DNA of 64,000 bases from an uncultured Dehalococcoidia bacterium (GCA_958295765.1 CATQHB010000002.1:1066091-1130090), one strand, 5' to 3'; shown: positions 40,760 to 50,082, counted from the first letter of the stretch. Numbers and translations: made by a program. The notes: generated by a model not told the origin, from the letters alone.

Positions 40760-43471
40760 CTACTCCCCCGCCGCGCCGTTGCTGTCCAGGATGGTCAGGG
40801 GCAGGCCCAACTCCCGCAGGCCCGGCTCTACCTCGGCCCGGTCGCCTACTACCAGCACCTTCAGGGCGTCGGGCCGCACCCGCTCGGCGCCGGCCTGCCG
40901 CACTTCCTCCAGGGAGACGGCGGCCACCCGCTCCGGCACGGTGCGGAAGTAGTCGTCGGGGAGTTGGTGCAGGATTAGCTGAATCAGGTGGCCGAGAATC
41001 TGTCCCGGCCGCTCAAACCCGGCGGGGTAGCCCAACAGCATCCCGGCCTTGGCCCCGGCCAGTTCCTCAGCGGTAACCGGGCGGGCGCCGTGAATGTCCT
41101 GAAACTCCTGGAGGGTTTCCACCACCGACTCCCGGGTTACCGCCGTCTGCACGCTGCCGCCGGCCACCAGCAGGGACGGCTCTCGGAACCAGGAAATGCC
41201 GGAGTGGAAGCCATAGCTGTAGCCCTTGTCCTGCCGCAGGTTCTGGTTCAGCCGGGCGGAGAACTGCCCGCCAAAGGAGTAGTTGAGCAGGCCCAAACGG
41301 GTAAAGTCGGTATGACTGCGTGGTACGGTTTGATGGCCGGCCCGGATTACCGATTGGGCCGCCCCCGGCTTGTCCACCAGGTAGATGGTCGTCGGCTGGG
41401 CCGGTATGTCGCCGGCCGCCCCGTCCAATGCCGCAACGTCATTACCGTTTTCTAGGGAATCCGGCCCGGCGGCGTCAACCGATTCCACTGCCGGATTGTC
41501 CCACCGGCCAAAGGCGGCCTCGGCCTGCTCCATCACCTCCGCCAGGCTCACGTCGCCCACCACTACCAGGTTGGCGGTGGCCGGGCCGTAGTGTCGGCGG
41601 AAGTGCTGCTCCAGCCCTGCCCGGGTGAAGGCGGCTACCGATTCCTCAGTGCCCAGGGAAGTATGGCCGTAGCGGGACTCCCGGCCAAAAATCAAGCCGG
41701 GGATCAGCTGCTCGGCGATAAAGGTGGGGTCGTCCTTGCCCCGCCGGATGTCGGTCAGGTGTTCCCGCCGTACCCGGTCTAACTCATGCTCCGGGAAGGT
41801 GGGGTGCTGGGCGACGTCGGCCAGCAGGGCCAGGGCCTCGGCCCAGTGCTTGGTCAGGGTTTCGGAGGATAGCAGGCTGATTTCCCGCCGGGTGTCGGTG
41901 GACAGGCGCGCGCCCATAAACTCAAAGGCGTTGGCTATCTCCTGGCTGGAGCGGGTTGTGGTGCCTTCGGCCAGCATCTGGGCGGTGAACAGGGACAGGC
42001 CGGGCAGTTCCGGCGGGTCGGTGATGGCCCCGGCCTTGAGCATGAGGGCAAAGGATACGATGGGCAGGCCCCGCTTTTCCAGCACGGTAACCTGGAGGCC
42101 GTTGGGCAGATGGCGATGCACCGGAATCGGCGGGGTGAACGCCGGCTCCCCGGCCGGGTCGGGCATCGCCGTGCGGTCGATTACGGTGGAGTTGGCGGCG
42201 GATTTCAGGGACGCCTCCGGCAGTACCTTCATCCGCACCTGGCTCCGGTCTAACACCGCCCGGCCCACCCGCAGGATGTCCTCTTGCCGTACCGCCAGGT
42301 AGGGGTTGATTCCGGTATTGATCCGCTCCGGGTCGCCGTAAAAGACATTGTAGTAGTTCAGGGTGTCGGCCCGGCCGCCAAACCCGCCGATGCGGGAAAG
42401 CTGGCGGAAGTGGGAGCTTTCCAGCCGATTCTTGGCCCGCGCCAGTTCCTCATCGGTGGGCGGCTCCTGCCAGATGCGGGCAATCTCCGCATCGGTGGCG
42501 GCCTCCACTTCCTCCAGGGAATGGCCGGCGGCGGCGGTAACCTGAACGACAAACTGGCCGGAGATTTCCGCCGAGTAATGGCGGACGCCAACGCTCTGGG
42601 CAATCTGCTTTTCATAAACCAAGGCGCGGTACAGGCGGGAGCTTTGCCCGTCGGCCAGTACCGACCGGAGCAACTCCAGGGGCGCCTCATCCGGGTCTGC
42701 ATCGGGCAGGGCGGGCCAGGCGATGTAGAGGCGGGGCAGCGACACCTTATCCCGCAGTTCCAGTTCCACCCGCCCGGCCAGGCCCGAATCGAACCGCCCG
42801 ATGCGGCGCACCGGCGGGCCGGGGGGCAGGTCGCCGAAGTAGCGGTTCACCAGTTCCAGCGTCTCCGCCCGGTCGATGTCCCCGGCCACGGCCAGGCTGG
42901 CGTTGGACGGGGAATAATAGCTCTGGAAAAAGCTCTTGATGTCCTCCAGGCTGGCGGCGTCCAGGTCTTCCTGGGAGCCAATGGTCATCCAATGGTAGGG
43001 ATGGGGTAGGGGAAAGAGGGCTTGCTGAATGTTCCACTGGGCCATCCCGTAGGGCCGGTTCTCATAGCTTTGCCGCCGCTCATTTTTCACCACGTCCCGC
43101 TGGATGTCGAGCCGCTGCTGGTCCAGGGCGTCCAGCAGAAAGCCCATCCGGTCGGCCTCCAGCCACAGGGCCAGTTCCAGGTAGTTGGAGGGCACGTCTT
43201 CCCAGTAGTTGGTGCGGTCGGAGTTGGTGGAGCCGTTGAGGTTGGCCCCCACCTTTTGCAGCGGCTCAAAGAAGCTGCTGTTATGGTGCTTGGAACCCTC
43301 GAACATCACGTGCTCAAAGAGATGGGCAAAGCCGGTGCGCCCCGGTTCCTCATTCTTGGAACCGACGTGATACCAGAGGTTGACCGCCGCCAGGGGGATG
43401 GAATGGTCTTCGTGGAGAATCACGTCCAGGCCGTTGGGCAGGGTAACTTTCTCATAGGCGATAGAGACCAT
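40760..43471 (-). CDS. M16-family zinc peptidase (pitrilysin/insulinase type, two-domain)
   Basis: A 903-residue protein formed of two M16 halves. The N-terminal half has the inverted zinc motif HLFEH (residues 50-54) in GRTGFAHLFEHVMFEG, with the downstream Glu in VVKNERRQSYENRPYG. The C-terminal half (from about residue 445, HRHLPNGLQVTVLEKRGLPI) lacks HxxEH and is the inactive partner. It would degrade peptides. No export signal is evident. AAAGGAACGG precedes the ATG at 43471. Confidence 0.93.
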   Translation of the reverse strand: MVSIAYEKVTLPNGLDVILHEDHSIPLAAVNLWYHVGSKNEEPGRTGFAHLFEHVMFEGSKHHNSSFFEPLQKVGANLNGSTNSDRTNYWEDVPSNYLELALWLEADRMGFLLDALDQQRLDIQRDVVKNERRQSYENRPYGMAQWNIQQALFPLPHPYHWMTIGSQEDLDAASLEDIKSFFQSYYSPSNASLAVAGDIDRAETLELVNRYFGDLPPGPPVRRIGRFDSGLAGRVELELRDKVSLPRLYIAWPALPDADPDEAPLELLRSVLADGQSSRLYRALVYEKQIAQSVGVRHYSAEISGQFVVQVTAAAGHSLEEVEAATDAEIARIWQEPPTDEELARAKNRLESSHFRQLSRIGGFGGRADTLNYYNVFYGDPERINTGINPYLAVRQEDILRVGRAVLDRSQVRMKVLPEASLKSAANSTVIDRTAMPDPAGEPAFTPPIPVHRHLPNGLQVTVLEKRGLPIVSFALMLKAGAITDPPELPGLSLFTAQMLAEGTTTRSSQEIANAFEFMGARLSTDTRREISLLSSETLTKHWAEALALLADVAQHPTFPEHELDRVRREHLTDIRRGKDDPTFIAEQLIPGLIFGRESRYGHTSLGTEESVAAFTRAGLEQHFRRHYGPATANLVVVGDVSLAEVMEQAEAAFGRWDNPAVESVDAAGPDSLENGNDVAALDGAAGDIPAQPTTIYLVDKPGAAQSVIRAGHQTVPRSHTDFTRLGLLNYSFGGQFSARLNQNLRQDKGYSYGFHSGISWFREPSLLVAGGSVQTAVTRESVVETLQEFQDIHGARPVTAEELAGAKAGMLLGYPAGFERPGQILGHLIQLILHQLPDDYFRTVPERVAAVSLEEVRQAGAERVRPDALKVLVVGDRAEVEPGLRELGLPLTILDSNGAAGE

Positions 43472-43559
43472 AAATAATTCCGTTCCTTTCCAATCAATGC
43501 GGTAGTTAAGACGGGGTTTATTCTACCACAGCGGCGCAGCGACGGGTTTTCCAGGGTAT

Positions 43560-43765
43560 TCCCCACATTTGTTGGTATTCCTTACCCGAACCGGTTCCGT
43601 GGCTGGTAGGGGCGGGTTTGTAACCCGCCCGACGTTCAACGGCAAGGAAATACCGGGAAACGGGTGAGTCATAGCCGACCGGTTCTTGCCCCCGAGCCAG
43701 GGCGGGTTACAAACCCGCCCCTACAGGAATTTCCTGGATTCCGGCTTTCGCCGGAACGACGGTTG
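43560..43765. repeat. R1 composite element (subtype B) followed by an R2 arm
   Basis: Facing R1 units lie at about 43606-43630 and 43699-43725. The spacer contains GTTCAACGGCAAGGAAATAC as at 63.3 kb. An R2 arm, with GAATTTCCTGGATTCCGGCT, joins directly at 43728. The flank contains CACATTTGTTGGTATT. Confidence 0.85.
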
Positions 43766-43860
43766 CTTGGGCGCCTTGCCGATACTCCCCAATCCCCCCT
43801 GCGTTCCCGGCATCCCTGTGGTAAAATCACCCTACCACACCAATAACCGGGAGTTCCCCT

Positions 43861-44918
43861 TGCCAGTAATACAAGTAGTATCCAACCGGCCCGGGGCCGG
43901 GAAAACCTGCCTGGCCGGGGCCTTGCTGCTCCGGCTGAAAGCGGCCGGCCGGAGCGTTGCCTATTACAAACCCCTGTCGCCGACGCCTGAGGCTGACCCG
44001 GACGCGGCCTTTATGCGCCGGCTTCTGGTGTCCTCCGCTGACCCGGCGCCGGTTGACCCACCGCCAGCTCTGGCGTTACCGGAGGGCGCCGGCTTGTCCG
44101 ATGAGCAGTTGGGGGCCATCGCCGGGAACGTGGCCGAACTGGACGGTAGCTTTGATGCAACCCTGGTGGAGTGGGCGGTTCCCCCTGGTGGGGAGAGTTC
44201 TCCGCCGGTGTTGGCCGGGTATCCCGCACTGCTGCTCTACGACTACACCGGGGAGGCGGACGCCGCGGCAAAGGCGGTTCAGGCCGCCGAGTTGGCCGCC
44301 GCCCTGGGGGATGACCTGGCCGGGGTAATCATCAACAAGGTAACCCTCCACCGGCAGATGCAGGTGGAACGGGAAATAGTCGCCGTCCTGAAAGACCGGG
44401 GGCTGCCGGTGCTGGGCGCCCTGCCCGAAGACCGCCGGATGCTGGCCTTGACGGTGCAGCAGGTGGCCGATTACCTGGGCGGCCGGTGGGTTCAGGAGCC
44501 GCCGGAACCGGCAGATGCCGGGGCCTGGGTGGACCGTTTCCTCATCGGCGGCAACATTATGGACTCCGGCCCCAACTACTTTGGCCGCTACTCCCACCAG
44601 GCGGTAATCACCCGGGCCGGCCGGCCCGACATTCAGATGGCCTCTCTGATGGGGGATACCCGGCTGCTGGCGCTGACCGGCGGGGAGGAACCGACGGAGT
44701 ATATCCGGGTAGAGGCGCAAAAGCGGGCTACGCCGCTGCTGCTGGTGGACGGCAATACCCTGGACACCGCCGAGGCACTGGCCGGCCTGCTGGAACAGGC
44801 CAACCCCTACAGCGAGCAAAAGCTGGCCCGTTTCGCCGCACTGATGGAACAGAATTTTTCAATTAGGAATTACGAATTAGGAATTAAGAATTGGCATTTC
44901 CCGGTGGGTCATTCGTAA
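43861..44918 (+). CDS. BioD-like P-loop / DRTGG-domain protein (phosphotransacetylase N-terminal-like)
   Basis: About 352 residues from TTG at 43861. The frame is open further upstream, but that part lies in repeat DNA. A P-loop NRPGAGKT occupies residues 9-16 of the BioD-like fold. VAPPGGESSP-type and LAGVIINKVTLHR segments follow. The C-terminal DRTGG-like domain contains DIQMASLMGDTRLLALTGG. This is the COG0857 architecture without the acetyltransferase, of unclear function. The final 20 or so residues (after LMEQNF) are encoded by an R5 repeat, so the tail is foreign to the family. Confidence 0.78.
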
Positions 44919-45205
44919 TTCCCGAGTTTTGTTCGTTAGGGGTTACGCAGTTGTCAATTAGGAATTAAGAATTAGGAATTAAGAACTGGCTTTTCCCGGT
45001 GGGTCATTCGTAATTCCCGATTTTTGTTCGTTAGGAGTTATGCGGTTGGTATGTCTGGTGTGTCATTCCGACCACTCCGCTAGGAATGACATATCTCTGA
45101 TTCGGAATGACATAACTGATAGTGTTCCCTATTCAAGGCGTAACTCTTATAGGAATTACGAACTATCTCCCCGGTTGATAATTCTTAATTCCTAATTTTT
45201 AATTC
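44866..45205. repeat. R5 and R4 repeat field
   Basis: Two direct units of about 100 bp (AATTAGGAATTAAGAATT, then CCGGTGGGTCATTCGTAATT and TTTGTTCGTTAGG) at about 44866 and 44957 are followed by an R4 arm and an inverse R5 arm. The first unit supplies the last codons and stop of the BioD-like gene. Confidence 0.85.
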
Positions 45206-45218
45206 GTAATTCCGCCCC

Positions 45219-45503
45219 CTAGCCTACCTCAAACCGTTCCGATTGAGGTGGTTGCGCCCACAGCTCTTCGGCCCCGGCCATGGCGACGGAACGCTCCGGG
45301 CTGGCCCGCCAGGCGTCGTAGATTTCGTTGCTATCCCAGGTTACCAGGGTGGTGATTTTGGCCGGGTCGGCCAGGGAGTAGAGGGTTTCCCGGCTGCCGA
45401 ACCCGGGGGCTTTGCTCTGGGCCAGGCCGTTGCCGTCCAGCAGCTTTTTAGCCTCCTCAATCCGGTCCGGTTTGGCCCAATGGTGGGTCAGGACGCCAAT
45501 CAT
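45219..45503 (-). CDS. Small ABM-like dimeric alpha/beta-barrel protein
   Basis: A 94-residue protein (MIGVLTHHWAKPDRIEEAKK, then YSLADPAKITTLVTWDSNEIYDAW). The alternating beta-strand and helix pattern resembles antibiotic-biosynthesis-monooxygenase-like domains. No catalytic residue can be assigned. AAAGGAGAAACGAGCGTT precedes the ATG at 45503. It stands alone between repeats. Confidence 0.6.
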   Translation of the reverse strand: MIGVLTHHWAKPDRIEEAKKLLDGNGLAQSKAPGFGSRETLYSLADPAKITTLVTWDSNEIYDAWRASPERSVAMAGAEELWAQPPQSERFEVG

Positions 45504-45614
45504 AACGCTCGTTTCTCCTTTGCTGTATGCCGCTGTAAATTCTCTTGCTGAGTGGTTGCCCCGGTGCAGTGGGCCAGGTCAGGGCAATCGTGTATTAAAT
45601 AGGGCAACCCAAGC

Positions 45615-45745
45615 AACCGTCGTTCCGGCGAAAGCTAGAATCCAGGAAATCCTCCCGGAAAAGAACGAGCCGGCTACCGAGCGTTCTGGATTCCGGCCTT
45701 CGCCGGAACGACGGGTTTATGGCTGGGATGACGGGTTTATGCTGC
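45615..45745. repeat. R2 inverted-repeat element
   Basis: R2 arms at about 45619-45650 and 45685-45715 face each other around a CCCGGAAAAGAACGAGCCGG spacer. This is the same design as at 21.1 and 32.1 kb. A short CGGGTTTATG duplicate follows. Confidence 0.85.
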
Positions 45746-45767
45746 GCTTGACCGGCCGGCCTGCGGA

Positions 45768-47174
45768 CTAATCATCCGTAGCCTCTGCCGACCGGTTCCG
45801 GTTGGCCGGTTCCGGCGAGTCCGCCAGTTCGTCCTCTTTCGGATTGCTGAGGCCGCCGCCGCCCTTGCTGAACAGGGGAACCAGGGCAATCGGCGCAATC
45901 AGGGTGGTCAGGACGGTCATCATTATGCTGACGCCGAACAGGTCTTGCCCGATGATGCCCTGGGACAGCCCGATGCCGGCGATAATCAGGGCCACCTCGC
46001 CCCGGGGCATCATCCCCACGCCGACCCGCATACTGCCCCGCGTATTAAATCCGCTGAGCCGGGCCGGCACCCCGGAACCGATTACCTTGGACAGCACCGC
46101 CAATACCGAAATTATCAGCCCGAAGACGATGCCATTCTGCATTGAGCCAACGTCCACCAGCATCCCCATCACCACAAAGAACACCGGCACCAGAAAGTCG
46201 ATTATTCCGGTCATTGCCGCTTCCACCAGGTTGCCCAGCCGGGTAGTGGACAGGGCCAGGCCGATGGAAAAGGCGCCGATGATGAAGGCCAGGCCAAAGA
46301 CCTCGGCCAGGCCGGCCGCCAGCAACGCCAGGGCCAGGGGTATCCCCATCAAGGCTCCGGCAGTGCGGAACTTCTCAAGGAACTTCTCAATGTAGGGAGC
46401 CGCCAGAATACCGACGGCGGTCAGCCCCAGCCAGAAGCCGATGGCCTTGAAGCTGATCCAACCCAGGCTGCTCAGGGAGAAAGTCCCGGCGGCGCTGATG
46501 CCCACCACCACGGTCAGCACCAGGATGCCCAGCACGTCGTCCACCACGGCGGCGGCGATAATGGTAACGCCCTCCGGCTGGTCCAGTTTATTGAGGTCGG
46601 CCAGCACCCGGGCGGTGATGCCCACCGAGGTGGCGGTCATAATGGCGCCCATAAAGAGGGCCTCCGGCGACAGCCAGCCGTCCGGCCCGGCAAAGCCCAG
46701 CAGCACGGTGGCGCCAACGCCGAGGGCAAAGGGCATCACCACGCCGCCAATGGCAACGGCGGTGGCCGGGCCGGCGTAGCGCAGGAACTGGCGCAGGTTG
46801 GTTTCCAGCCCGATGGCGAACAGCAGGACGATGGAGCCGAGTTGGGCTATGGCGTATAGTTCGTTGCTGACCGGAATGGCGGCCGGCTCCCCGTCCACCA
46901 GGGGCAGGGGAAAGAGGGGGGGCAGCTCATAAAGCCCGAAAAAGGAAATGGCGAAGCCGCCCAGGGCAAAAGGCCCAATCAGGACGCCGGCGCCCAATTC
47001 GGCCAGCACCGACGGCAGTTTAAGAAACCGGGTCGCCAGTTCCCCGGCTATCTTGGCGGCAAAGAGAATCACCGCCAGTTGAATCAGCAGCCGGATGATG
47101 ACATCAGAAATTTCGCTTTCCCCGGCCTGGAAAAGGGACAAAAGCAGTCCCGGCCCAATAATCCCGTCAACCAT
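45768..47174 (-). CDS. Cation/proton antiporter (CPA2 family)
   Basis: A 468-residue protein with 12-13 hydrophobic helices. It has LPSVLAELGAGVLIGPFALG, FAIGLETNLRQFL, the unwound-helix segment ATSVGITARVLADL and the paired aspartates in IIAAAVVDDVLGILVLTV that carry ions in this family. MMPRGEVALIIAGIGLS is also typical. It would exchange Na+ or K+ for H+ across the membrane. The soluble KefB/C-type C-terminal TrkA-N domain is absent; only a short charged tail is present. Confidence 0.93.
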   Translation of the reverse strand: MVDGIIGPGLLLSLFQAGESEISDVIIRLLIQLAVILFAAKIAGELATRFLKLPSVLAELGAGVLIGPFALGGFAISFFGLYELPPLFPLPLVDGEPAAIPVSNELYAIAQLGSIVLLFAIGLETNLRQFLRYAGPATAVAIGGVVMPFALGVGATVLLGFAGPDGWLSPEALFMGAIMTATSVGITARVLADLNKLDQPEGVTIIAAAVVDDVLGILVLTVVVGISAAGTFSLSSLGWISFKAIGFWLGLTAVGILAAPYIEKFLEKFRTAGALMGIPLALALLAAGLAEVFGLAFIIGAFSIGLALSTTRLGNLVEAAMTGIIDFLVPVFFVVMGMLVDVGSMQNGIVFGLIISVLAVLSKVIGSGVPARLSGFNTRGSMRVGVGMMPRGEVALIIAGIGLSQGIIGQDLFGVSIMMTVLTTLIAPIALVPLFSKGGGGLSNPKEDELADSPEPANRNRSAEATDD

Positions 47175-47284
47175 AGTATCAGTGCAAGTCCACCCTGATG
47201 ATAATTTTCACCAGCCAGTATAACACCAGGACGGGCGTTTTTCACCCCGGGGATTATTTGCTCTGATTCTTTGCCTGGCTCTTC

Positions 47285-47580
47285 GCTCATCCTGATCTTG
47301 TCGAAGGATGAACGGGTGGTTCGACAAGCTCACCATGAGCGGGTTTTGGTACATGAGCGGAGTTTGGTATCAGTATAGGAGTTACGCAATTGTTAGGTCA
47401 TTCCAACCGCTTAGCCTGTCATTCCGACCGCCTAGTCTGTCATTCCGACCGGAGGGAGGAATCTAAAATGCCAACCCCTTGCCAACTTCCGGTTCCGGCA
47501 GAAACCCCGCTTATGTCGGAGTTTAGATTCCTCGCTCCGCTCGGAATGACCTGGAACTTCGTGGCTTGGAGCTTTCAATG
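47285..47580. repeat. R3 pair and R4 long element
   Basis: An R3 inverted pair (47286-47342) is followed by an R4 element that begins ATAGGAGTTACGCAATTG. It contains three CATTCCGACC units and GGAGGGAGGAATCTAAAATG, and ends CTCCGCTCGGAATGACC. The order GGTTCCGGCAGAAACC, then TTATG-GGAGTTTAGATTCC, then GAGCTTTCAATG matches the copy at 56.79-56.99 kb. The IS5 element lies at its right edge. Confidence 0.85.
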
Positions 47581-47586
47581 TCCGCT

Positions 47587-48416
47587 GGGGGTGTCGTCAA
47601 ATAGAGGGTTTGCTGGTAAGCTGATGGGGCAGGAGGTGGCGTATGGTAGCAGCCCATCGTCGGCATGATATGTCGGATCGGGTCTGGGCTCGTCTGGAAC
47701 CCCATTTGCCGGGGGCTGGGGGTAAAGTGGGCCGGCCGGCCTTCGACAATCGCCGGTTTTTGGATGCGGTGTCCTGGATTCTGCGTACGGGCGCCCCCTG
47801 GCGGGACCTGCCCCCGGATTACGGGGACTGGAAGAACACCCACCGCCGCTTCTGCCGCTGGCGGGACCGAGGCGTTTGGGAGAAGCTGTTTAACGAGGTG
47901 ATTGACGAGCCGGACCTGGAGTGGCTGATGCTGGACGCCAGTCATATCAAGGTGCATCCCCACGGAGCGGGAGCGGTGGGCGGCAATCAGGAGATGGCCT
48001 ACACTAAGGGGGGCTGAACTCCAAACTGCACCTGGCGGTGGACGCGCATGGTATGCCAATCAGACTGCTCCTGACGGAGGGAACCACGGGGGATTGCACT
48101 CAAGCGCCAGCCTTGATGGAGGGCCTGGCGGCGGAGCATTTGTTGGCGGACCGGGGGTATGACAGCAACGAAATGGTGGCAGCGGCATTGGCCCAGGGGA
48201 TGAACCCGGTGATTCCGCCCAGGAGCAACCGGAAGCAGCCGCGGGAATATGACCGGTATCTGTACCAATTACGGCATCTGGTGGAGAACGCCTTTCTGGA
48301 CTTCAAGCAATGGCGGGGAGTGGCGACCCGTTACGCCAAAAGGACGGCTTCTTTCCTGGCGATTTGCCAACTCCGGGCCGCCTTCATCTGGAGTAAGTTA
48401 TTTTGACGACACCCCC
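47587..48416 (+). mobile_element. IS5-family insertion sequence (IS427-like group), 830 bp
   Basis: Terminal inverted repeats GGGGGTGTCGTCAAA at 47587-47601 and its complement TTTGACGACACCCCC ending at 48416 bound a single transposase locus. The extended ends are CTGGGGGTGTCG and CTAGGGGGTGTCG (complemented), one base different. No clear target duplication remains (flanks GCT and TAG). The right end lies exactly at the stop codon of the TIR-type gene at 48416-48967. Both ends and the reading frames appear intact, so the element could be active. Confidence 0.88.
47643..48406 (+). CDS. IS5-family DDE transposase made by -1 frameshifting
   Basis: Two frames together give about 254 residues. The first (47643-48017) starts MVAAHRRHDMSDRVWARLEP behind AGGAGGTGGCGT and holds the first catalytic Asp in LMLDASHIKVH. 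It ends at TGA after a run of six G (48008-48013). The second frame continues GLNSKLHLAVDAHGMPI, with the second Asp in LLADRGYDSNEM and the Glu in RHLVENAFLDFKQW. A -1 slip on AAGGGGGGC joins them, as is known for IS427-group elements. Continuity of motifs on both sides argues against decay. Confidence 0.88.
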
Positions 48417-48967
48417 TAGGGATACCACCTCGGTCCCTTCCAGTTCTTGGCAAACCTAATGTGTGAATTATCCGGGTTGATTCGCTTCCGGCGCTCGTAA
48501 GCTGCATCAATCCAACCAGCCACCTCTTGCGGAGACTCACTCCAGTAGTACAGTTTAGCAAAACCGCACTCAACGTTGTCGTGGAGTCGAGGAGGTATCG
48601 TGTATGGGTCGTAGCCATCTTTACCGCAAGAAGGGCGTGACGGCAAGAGGATACCAAGCAAACCCGACCTCGGATTAGCCTCGGTGTCACGAACCGTCGC
48701 CGCAATTTCCCAATCGACGTGCTTCCTTCTCCATGTATCATTCCCAACGAGAACCACAGTCACGGTCGCATCTCTCAGGTAATTGTCACGTATCCGGCGG
48801 CTGATTTCGTCTAAATTCAACCCATTAGGGATGTCACCTACCCTGACCGACCTAGAGTCCATGATGTCGTAATGGTCAGCAAACATTCTCTCGAACCTGT
48901 CACGGATCCCTTGGTCTTTCTCGTGGTGATAGCAGACAAAGACTTTATGCCGTGGTGCTGGTCGCAT
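48416..48967 (-). CDS. TIR-like domain protein (MTH538/DUF1863, ThsB-like)
   Basis: A 183-residue protein with the TIR-like fold of PF08937. It opens HKVFVCYHHEKDQGIRDRF. IRDNYLRDATVTVVLVGNDT and RRKHVDWEIAATV follow, with E87 in the position of the NADase/cyclase glutamate. The C-terminal GFAKLYYWSESPQEVAGWID and DNSHIRFAKNWKG segments belong to the same family. The start overlaps the upstream gene by 23 nt with GGAGGAATCGG before the ATG, implying translational coupling. Its TAG stop uses the last base of the IS5 element. In Thoeris defence, ThsB proteins of this family make an NAD-derived signal. The role here is inferred. Confidence 0.85.
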   Translation of the reverse strand: MRPAPRHKVFVCYHHEKDQGIRDRFERMFADHYDIMDSRSVRVGDIPNGLNLDEISRRIRDNYLRDATVTVVLVGNDTWRRKHVDWEIAATVRDTEANPRSGLLGILLPSRPSCGKDGYDPYTIPPRLHDNVECGFAKLYYWSESPQEVAGWIDAAYERRKRINPDNSHIRFAKNWKGPRWYP

Positions 48968-49469
48968 CCGATTCCTCCATTAATTCCGGGATCTCCGCGA
49001 CTTCAGCGAAGAGGCTCGCGTATTGACGAAGTTGATCTTCTACTTCGTTGAGAGCCATGAGGAAGTCGCGGCGGCCCGACCATTCCTTCTCGCTCAAGCT
49101 TGGGTTATCCCGTTCCCACACTTGCAGTCTCGGGTGCCAAGCGGTAAGTAGCGGTCGCAGCACGAAATTGAGCATTGAGACGGCGAGATACCCGAAGGAT
49201 AGCTCCTTTCCGCTCTTGGGCCGGGCTACGGAAGGGCCATAACTCCTTAAGATACCCCTGGTGGTGTCGAACAACGTGTAGATTGAATTCAGGGCTTCCC
49301 GGACCGATCCGTCCTGCGGTGAAAAGCCGCCAAGAGGCGTCCGGGTCACTATCTCCACGTACAGTTCCCAGGCAGCCTTTATCTCCGACTCGTCCGGTTC
49401 CCACGTTCCTGAAATACCACCGATACCAGGCAACTTGAGGTCGAGCCTTACGCTGATTAACTTGGGCAT
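48945..49469 (-). CDS. Unrecognised helical protein between two TIR genes
   Basis: About 174 residues from the ATG at 49469 (GGAG upstream; the frame is open from a TTG at 49484). It begins MPKLISVRLDLKLPGIGGIS and has ESEIKAAWELYVEIVTRTPL, LFDTTRGILRSYGPSVARPK, SMLNFVLRPLLTAWHPRLQV and a C-terminal EVEDQLRQYASLFAEVAEIP helix. There is no membrane segment of full length, no P-loop and no known catalytic motif. The central LRPLLTAWHP looks like a family signature. Its overlap with the following TIR gene suggests a partner, sensor or effector in the same module. Confidence 0.7.
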   Translation of the reverse strand: MPKLISVRLDLKLPGIGGISGTWEPDESEIKAAWELYVEIVTRTPLGGFSPQDGSVREALNSIYTLFDTTRGILRSYGPSVARPKSGKELSFGYLAVSMLNFVLRPLLTAWHPRLQVWERDNPSLSEKEWSGRRDFLMALNEVEDQLRQYASLFAEVAEIPELMEESDATSTTA

Positions 49470-49605
49470 ATCAGGTGTCTCCAACGCTGAAGAACCTCAC
49501 GGCCTGAGCGGTAACAAGGCCGTCAGGCCGGATTCCAGAACCCACATATTGCCGGGTGGTAGAGGGAATGCCGAGAAAAGCAAAGGTTGTCTCGAAGGCT
49601 TTGGA

Positions 49606-50082
49606 CTACGAGCGACGGCCTCTATCGACTACCCACCTATTCGCAGTCACAGGGTCTTGTAGCCGTTCCAACTTCTGGAGGTAGGCCGGAAGTGGTCGGC
49701 TTACCATCGGCTTGTACATAGCCCGCGGTTTCCAGGAGGAGGTCGATACACCAATCTCCCAAGGCACCCACCATGAGCTTTGGGTTTCGTCCGATACAAC
49801 TATCACCATCGTGTCTGCGTTTGCGATGGCTGTCGTCAGTGCATCGTCTAGGTCCCTATCGCCGGGTAGTAGGGTATCGTCGCAGACGTCGATGAATACG
49901 TAACGCCCACGTTGGTCAAGGTATGCCGCGAGTTGCAGTGCCGTGTGTTTGTCAGAGTGCTGGTACGACAAAAATACCTCTGATTTCTGGGTGTGGGGTA
50001 CGCAGGCCTTCATCAGGACAGTGCCGCTCATGCGCTGCGGTCCCCATGATTTAGCCAAAGTCACTCCGTATGTGATTGGCAT
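49606..50082 (-). CDS. TIR domain protein (canonical type)
   Basis: A 158-residue protein with a classical TIR domain at residues about 34-140. It has SEVFLSYQHSDKHTALQLAA, VFIDVCDDTLLPGDRDLDDA, NADTMVIVVSDETQSSWW and VPWEIGVSTSSW, with E109 as the likely catalytic glutamate. The sequence differs clearly from the PF08937-type TIR encoded downstream. AGGAGGATTAGATACA precedes the ATG at 50082. The 120 bp to the next gene is non-coding. Upstream (50083-50300) an AT-richer spacer has a minus-strand TATACT near 50154. It is the first gene of the putative three-gene module. Confidence 0.85.
   Translation of the reverse strand: MPITYGVTLAKSWGPQRMSGTVLMKACVPHTQKSEVFLSYQHSDKHTALQLAAYLDQRGRYVFIDVCDDTLLPGDRDLDDALTTAIANADTMVIVVSDETQSSWWVPWEIGVSTSSWKPRAMYKPMVSRPLPAYLQKLERLQDPVTANRWVVDRGRRS

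Noticed and set aside
48015-48017. TGA in the IS5 transposase as another selenocysteine codon
   Set aside because: The sequence after the TGA continues the protein in a different frame. A -1 slip on six G explains the junction, and IS427-type elements are known to use it.
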